From Treponema parvum (lineage in GTDB: Bacteria; Spirochaetota; Spirochaetia; Treponematales; Treponemataceae), in contig NZ_CP054142.1 in NCBI RefSeq assembly GCF_017893965.1, forward strand, positions 186,001 to 250,000: a stretch of DNA of 64,000 bases. Direction: 5' to 3'. Shown in pieces: positions 60,580 through 64,000 of this stretch (position 1 is the stretch's first letter; each line of letters starts with the position of its first letter). The notes under the pieces are model-generated. The model did no database searches. It had not been told where the DNA came from and saw only the letters and a program-made list of their open reading frames with translations. A program made the position numbers and the translations under genes.

Positions 60580-61458
60580 TTAAATACCGAATTCTTTAAA
60601 TTTATTTAAAAGCTCTTCGTCGTATTCGGGAATTGCGCCCTGATGCGCGCAGACATAATCCGCAAGGGTTGATCCGAAGGCCAGCGCCTGTTGTAAAGAA
60701 GCGCCTTTAAGAATCATGTACAGAAAACCGGCGGACAAACTGTCTCCGGCGCCGACCGTATCTACGACGGTTATGTCTTTACAGTCCTGCCGGAAAATTT
60801 TTCCATCCTTTGTACAGCAAACCGAACCTTTTTTTCCGAGAGTTACTAAGATTATATCGAGCGGGTATCGGCGAAAAAGCTCCTCTATCGTTTCATCGAA
60901 ACTCTTTTTACCGATGTCTACGGCGTTTGCTATAACGTGAATTTCGTCATCATTAATTTTAAGGACTGTGGCGTGACGAAGCCCTTGATCGATTATTTCC
61001 TTGCTGTAAAAATTTTTACGGATATTTACGTCGAAAAATCTTACGGGGACGTCGAGAGTGTTCCATATTCGGCAAAGGGCTTTTCGGTTTTGTTCGCTGC
61101 GTTGTGCAAGAGTTCCGTAACATAAAACGTCGAACGGCCCTTTTAGCTCATCGGAAATTTTTATGTCGTCCCAAGCGCACGGCTCGTTAAAAGCGTAGTC
61201 GGCTATTCCGTCAACAAGAAAAACTTCAGCCTTCCCGGTAGGAAATTCGCTTATATGAATATGCTCGGAGCCTATTCCGAATTTTTTAACCGTGTTCAAC
61301 GCCGACCGCCCCAGTTCGTCATCTCCTACCGCGCTGACGATAGTTCCCGTTGCGCCGAGTTTTTGAAAATGCGCAGCCACATTTAACGGGGCGCCTCCGA
61401 TTCGCGCCGAATCTTTGAATATGTCAAAAAGTATTTCTCCGAAACAGATAAATTTCAT
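60580..61458 (-). CDS. PfkB-family carbohydrate kinase (fructokinase-like)
   Basis: The 292-residue kinase has the N-terminal block CFGEILFDIFKDSARIGGAPLNVAAHFQKLGA and the C-terminal signature VDTVGAGDSLSAGFLYMIL with the catalytic Asp. It resembles fructokinases and related sugar kinases. ATG 61458 is preferred over TTG 61467. A TATAAT (minus strand, 61475-61470) lies only about nine bases before this ATG and no Shine-Dalgarno sequence is present, so the mRNA may be leaderless. Confidence 0.88.
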   Translation of the reverse strand: MKFICFGEILFDIFKDSARIGGAPLNVAAHFQKLGATGTIVSAVGDDELGRSALNTVKKFGIGSEHIHISEFPTGKAEVFLVDGIADYAFNEPCAWDDIKISDELKGPFDVLCYGTLAQRSEQNRKALCRIWNTLDVPVRFFDVNIRKNFYSKEIIDQGLRHATVLKINDDEIHVIANAVDIGKKSFDETIEELFRRYPLDIILVTLGKKGSVCCTKDGKIFRQDCKDITVVDTVGAGDSLSAGFLYMILKGASLQQALAFGSTLADYVCAHQGAIPEYDEELLNKFKEFGI

Positions 61459-61612
61459 ATTATTCAATCATTATAACATAACAGTCGCTATAAGGCGACC
61501 ATTTCGTTGCCGTATTGTTGCCGCCGAAGCGGCGGTGCAGGCCAGTTATTTGCGCGTGCCCGTATTCAAAAATTTTTTTTGCGGGTATAATGAATGGGTC
61601 CCGGAGGATGAA

Positions 61613-62389
61613 ATGGACGATTTTAAAAATGTTTTTTCATTTGAAGGAAAGACGGCTTTAATTGTCGGCGGAGGCGGAATAGGACTTCCCATTGCTCAAG
61701 CTCTTATGGAAAACGGCGCCGATATTATCCTTGCCGGCACAAAGGAAAAAAAAGCTGAAAATCCTTTACCGGAGATCGCGAAAAGAAAGCATAAAAAGTA
61801 TTTTTTTGTAAAGGTCGATTTACTTGATGCAAAAAGCTGCGTGAACATGGTGGAAGAAGCTGCTTTGAAAACCGGGCGTATAGATATTTTGGTAAACGCG
61901 GCGGGCGTAAATAAGCTTAAAAAGGCGGAAGAATACGATGACGAGACTTGGGACTATGTTCTTGGAATAAATTTAAGAGGATTGCATTTGGTAACTTCCG
62001 CCGTGGGAAAGCATATGATCAGGCGGCGGTACGGAAGAATCCTTTCCGTGTCGTCGGTAAAGTCGTTGATCGGTACGGATCAGGATTACATCGCATATTG
62101 TGCGTCAAAGGGCGCCGTGAACATGTACACAAAACAGTTGGCTTGCGAATGGGGAAAGTACGGAATAACGGTTAACGCGATAGCGCCCACTTTTACGCGG
62201 ACGGCCATAAATTCTTTTCAACTGGACGATCCTGTTTTTTATAAGAATTTGATAAACAGGATTCCATTGGGTAGAATCTGTACGACAAAAGATTTGGCCT
62301 ATGCCGCCTTGTTTTTTTGCAGCGACGCGGCCGAATTTATTACGGGGCAGATTCTCTTTGTGGACGGCGGCCTAACTTCAAAACAGTGA
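61613..62389 (+). CDS. Short-chain dehydrogenase/reductase, second copy
   Basis: ATG 61613 follows GGAGG (61603-61607). The 258-residue SDR has LIVGGGGIGLPIAQALMENGADIILAGT for cofactor binding (Gly-rich, with GGGGIG instead of TGxxxGIG), NAAGVNKL, catalytic Ser in VSSVKSL and Y-x3-K in YCASKGAVNMY, ending in GQILFVDGGLTSKQ. It resembles gluconate 5-dehydrogenase-like and 2-deoxy-gluconate dehydrogenase-like enzymes. A TATAAT-like box lies at 61586. It is divergent from the PfkB kinase. Confidence 0.88.
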   Translation: MDDFKNVFSFEGKTALIVGGGGIGLPIAQALMENGADIILAGTKEKKAENPLPEIAKRKHKKYFFVKVDLLDAKSCVNMVEEAALKTGRIDILVNAAGVNKLKKAEEYDDETWDYVLGINLRGLHLVTSAVGKHMIRRRYGRILSVSSVKSLIGTDQDYIAYCASKGAVNMYTKQLACEWGKYGITVNAIAPTFTRTAINSFQLDDPVFYKNLINRIPLGRICTTKDLAYAALFFCSDAAEFITGQILFVDGGLTSKQ

Positions 62390-62403
62390 CGGTACTTAAA
62401 CAG

Positions 62404-62656
62404 CGAGTTTTCCTTCGAAAACTCGATTATTGAATTGTGCGCTTATGCGCACGTATAAAAACTTTTTTGTAAATCGAAATTTCCTCGCATACCGTTTTGT
62501 AAGGAGTTGTTTAAAAGCCGTCGCTGTATGCGCGCGACGCTTTTAATTTCGAGTTTCCCTGCGGTAAACTCGTTTCATTTAACTGTGCGCAAAAAGCGCA
62601 CGAAAACGGCACGCTCGGAAATCGAAATTTCCTCGCATACCGTTTTGTAAGGAGTT
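62404..62656 (+). repeat. Multi-hairpin intergenic repeat, two tandem copies, carrying the ribosome site of the next gene
   Basis: Unit A (62404-62506): GAGTTTTC-cttc-GAAAACTC, GTGCGC-ttat-GCGCAC, then a decayed last hairpin. Unit B (62513-62656): AAAAGC/GCTTTT with GTCGC/GCGAC, CGAGTTT/AAACTCG, GTGCGC-aaaaa-GCGCAC, and AAAACGG/CCGTTTT enclosing GGAAAT/ATTTCC with loops GCTC and TCGC (62603-62646). Both units end in the same 35 or more bases finishing AAGGAGTTGTT; the second is the ribosome site of the ATG at 62660. Confidence 0.85.
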
Positions 62657-62659
62657 GTT

Positions 62660-63964
62660 ATGATTATTTCAAAACTGATGCTGCAGCGCGGAGCGCTTAA
62701 CGAAGTCTCAAGGGCTTTTGCAGAAACATTTCCCGGTAAAAAACCGTTGGTAATAGAAGATACGAATACGAAAAAAGTCGCAGGCGACTATGTCGTAAAA
62801 AAATTCGGCGGATGCGATGCGCATGTTTTTGACGGATCCGAAGTTTATGCGGACGACAAACACGTGGACATTGTCCGCGATCTTCTTTTAAAAGACAATG
62901 ATTATATTGCCGTGGCCGTCGGCGCGGGAACCATAAATGATTTATGCAAAAGAGCTTCTTATGTCGCGGGAGAAAGGCAATACATGTGCGTTGCCACGGC
63001 TCCTTCCGTAGATGGTTTTACAAGCAACGGGGCTTCGATTACTGATAAGGGACTTAAAGTAACGCTTTCTTGTCCTGCTCCGCTGCTCGTTATTGCGGAT
63101 CCCGACATTTTGTCCTGCGCGCCCATGCCTATGATCGCATCGGGTTACGGCGATCTTGCGGCAAAGGTGCCGGCCGGCGCCGACTGGTTTATTGCGGACA
63201 TTCTAGGTATAGAAAAAATCGACCGCAAAGTATGGGAAATGGTACAGCCCTCGCTTAAGGAAAAACTTTCCTCCCCGAAAGCTTTAAAGACAAGAGAACC
63301 TTCGGCGATAGGGGCGGTGTTTGACGGTCTTATTCATACGGGATTTGCGATGCAGGAATACTTTGATTCAAGACCTGCAAGCGGATACGATCACTTGCAA
63401 AGCCACGTTTGGGAAATGAATGACAGCTGCGAAGTCGACGGAAAAGCCGCTTCCCACGGATTTAAAGTTGCCATAGGAACCCTTTCAAGCACCGCCTGCA
63501 TGGAAGAGATCCTTAAACTTTCAAAGGAAGACGTAAAAAAGCAAGTTTTATCCTATATCCCTCAGACATGGGAAGAAAGGCAGGCTTCGATAAGGCAGGC
63601 GGTAAAAGTTCCTTCGGTGCAGGACAGGCAGATTGAAATTTGTTCAAAGAAATTTCTTGAAGGCGAAAGTCTTAAAAAGCGCCAGCAGGAGATAATTGAA
63701 AAATGGGATCTCATAAAAGAAAAAATAAAAGACCAGATCATCCCGTTTGATAAACTGAAAAAAATGTTTTCGGAAGTGGATTGCCCTACCGAGCCTGTGA
63801 TGATCGGGCTTTCCAAAGAAGATCACATTTACGGAATGCGCGTAGCGCAGATGATGAGGAACAGATACACGGTATGCGACCTCCTTTATGAAACGGGGCT
63901 TTTGGATAAATTCATATCGATCGTCACGGATCCTGCGAGCGGTTATTTTTCTTCTTGGAGATGA
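62660..63964 (+). CDS. sn-glycerol-1-phosphate dehydrogenase-like protein (AraM/EgsA family)
   Basis: The 434-residue protein belongs to the iron/zinc-dependent dehydrogenases: AVGAGTINDLCKRASY is the NAD-binding block, followed by ATAPSVDGFTSNGASI, ADPDILSCAPMPMIASGYGDLAAK and HVWEMND, which supply metal ligands Asp and His. In Bacillus AraM makes glycerol-1-phosphate from dihydroxyacetone phosphate; in sugar operons the role is unclear. The C-terminal 100 residues form a helical extension. The stop lies 36 bases before the window end. Its ribosome site is supplied by the repeat. Confidence 0.87.
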   Translation: MIISKLMLQRGALNEVSRAFAETFPGKKPLVIEDTNTKKVAGDYVVKKFGGCDAHVFDGSEVYADDKHVDIVRDLLLKDNDYIAVAVGAGTINDLCKRASYVAGERQYMCVATAPSVDGFTSNGASITDKGLKVTLSCPAPLLVIADPDILSCAPMPMIASGYGDLAAKVPAGADWFIADILGIEKIDRKVWEMVQPSLKEKLSSPKALKTREPSAIGAVFDGLIHTGFAMQEYFDSRPASGYDHLQSHVWEMNDSCEVDGKAASHGFKVAIGTLSSTACMEEILKLSKEDVKKQVLSYIPQTWEERQASIRQAVKVPSVQDRQIEICSKKFLEGESLKKRQQEIIEKWDLIKEKIKDQIIPFDKLKKMFSEVDCPTEPVMIGLSKEDHIYGMRVAQMMRNRYTVCDLLYETGLLDKFISIVTDPASGYFSSWR

Positions 63965-64000
63965 TAAAAGCGCCGGTTATTCGGGAATCAATCGGCGACA

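Noticed and set aside
62404-62656. Repeat units considered as a CRISPR array
   Set aside because: Only two units, internally palindromic in several places, no regular spacers and no cas genes nearby.
1-64000. tRNA or rRNA genes
   Set aside because: I looked for T-loop-like GGTTCGA words and cloverleaf potential in the spacers and found nothing convincing; a tool such as tRNAscan would be decisive.

Overview
The window reads as one contiguous chromosomal segment of an anaerobic, host- or gut-associated spirochaete, most likely Treponema or a close relative. This taxon call is inference from the overall gene set and the style of the translated proteins: pyruvate:ferredoxin oxidoreductase as the central pyruvate enzyme, ThyX instead of ThyA, several tripartite tricarboxylate (TTT) transporters, and GC-moderate DNA with many palindromic intergenic repeats. 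No marker RNA gene is present to confirm it. I saw no phage, IS element, CRISPR array, tRNA or rRNA.

The left half (1 to about 32 kb) is mostly housekeeping. It holds the 3' end of a WYL-type regulator, a HIRAN-domain protein, an RluA-type pseudouridine synthase with slyX, an Hsp20 chaperone, a DUF308 membrane protein with thyX, two unfamiliar proteins (one DUF2804), a beta-CASP metallo-beta-lactamase, hisB, a five-gene minus-strand run tolC/MFP/RND/PII-like/malQ, an RSH (p)ppGpp enzyme with a degraded hydrolase site, a U32 peptidase-family protein with a degenerate alpha/beta hydrolase, metA (acetyl-CoA type by residue Glu111), mnmG-prfA-prmC, and nifJ.

The right half (about 32.5 to 64 kb) is a catabolic and transport region. 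It contains three complete TctC-TctB-TctA systems. The first follows a ROK regulator and is followed by two sugar-isomerase-like TIM barrels and a Gfo/Idh dehydrogenase. The second is followed by a sulfatase without a visible signal peptide and a GntR/LacI-type hybrid regulator. The third is followed by a second such sulfatase. Between the second and third, on the minus strand, lies an apparently single nine-gene operon: a Liv-type ABC transporter (livK-H-M-G-F), a cupin, an Fe-S Old-Yellow-Enzyme-like reductase, a short-chain dehydrogenase and a fumarate-reductase-like flavoprotein. It is led by a good sigma70-type promoter with a perfect 20-bp palindrome at the predicted start of transcription. 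The most economical reading is uptake of small, partly sulfated organic acids, desulfation in the cytoplasm, and flavin-dependent redox conversion. The substrate cannot be read from the sequence. MscL, a PfkB kinase, a second SDR and an sn-glycerol-1-phosphate dehydrogenase-like protein close the window.

Non-coding structure is a highlight. A repeat family built of consecutive hairpins occurs at about 3.95, 28.55, 55.05 and 62.4 kb. In the best copies the last hairpin keeps two short internal-loop motifs while its stems differ by paired changes, and two copies end in the Shine-Dalgarno sequence of a downstream gene. All three tctC-tctB junctions, and livK-livH, carry hairpins that could set the ratio of binding protein to permease. 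One of these spacers also contains a 43-bp near-copy of an internal piece of mnmG.
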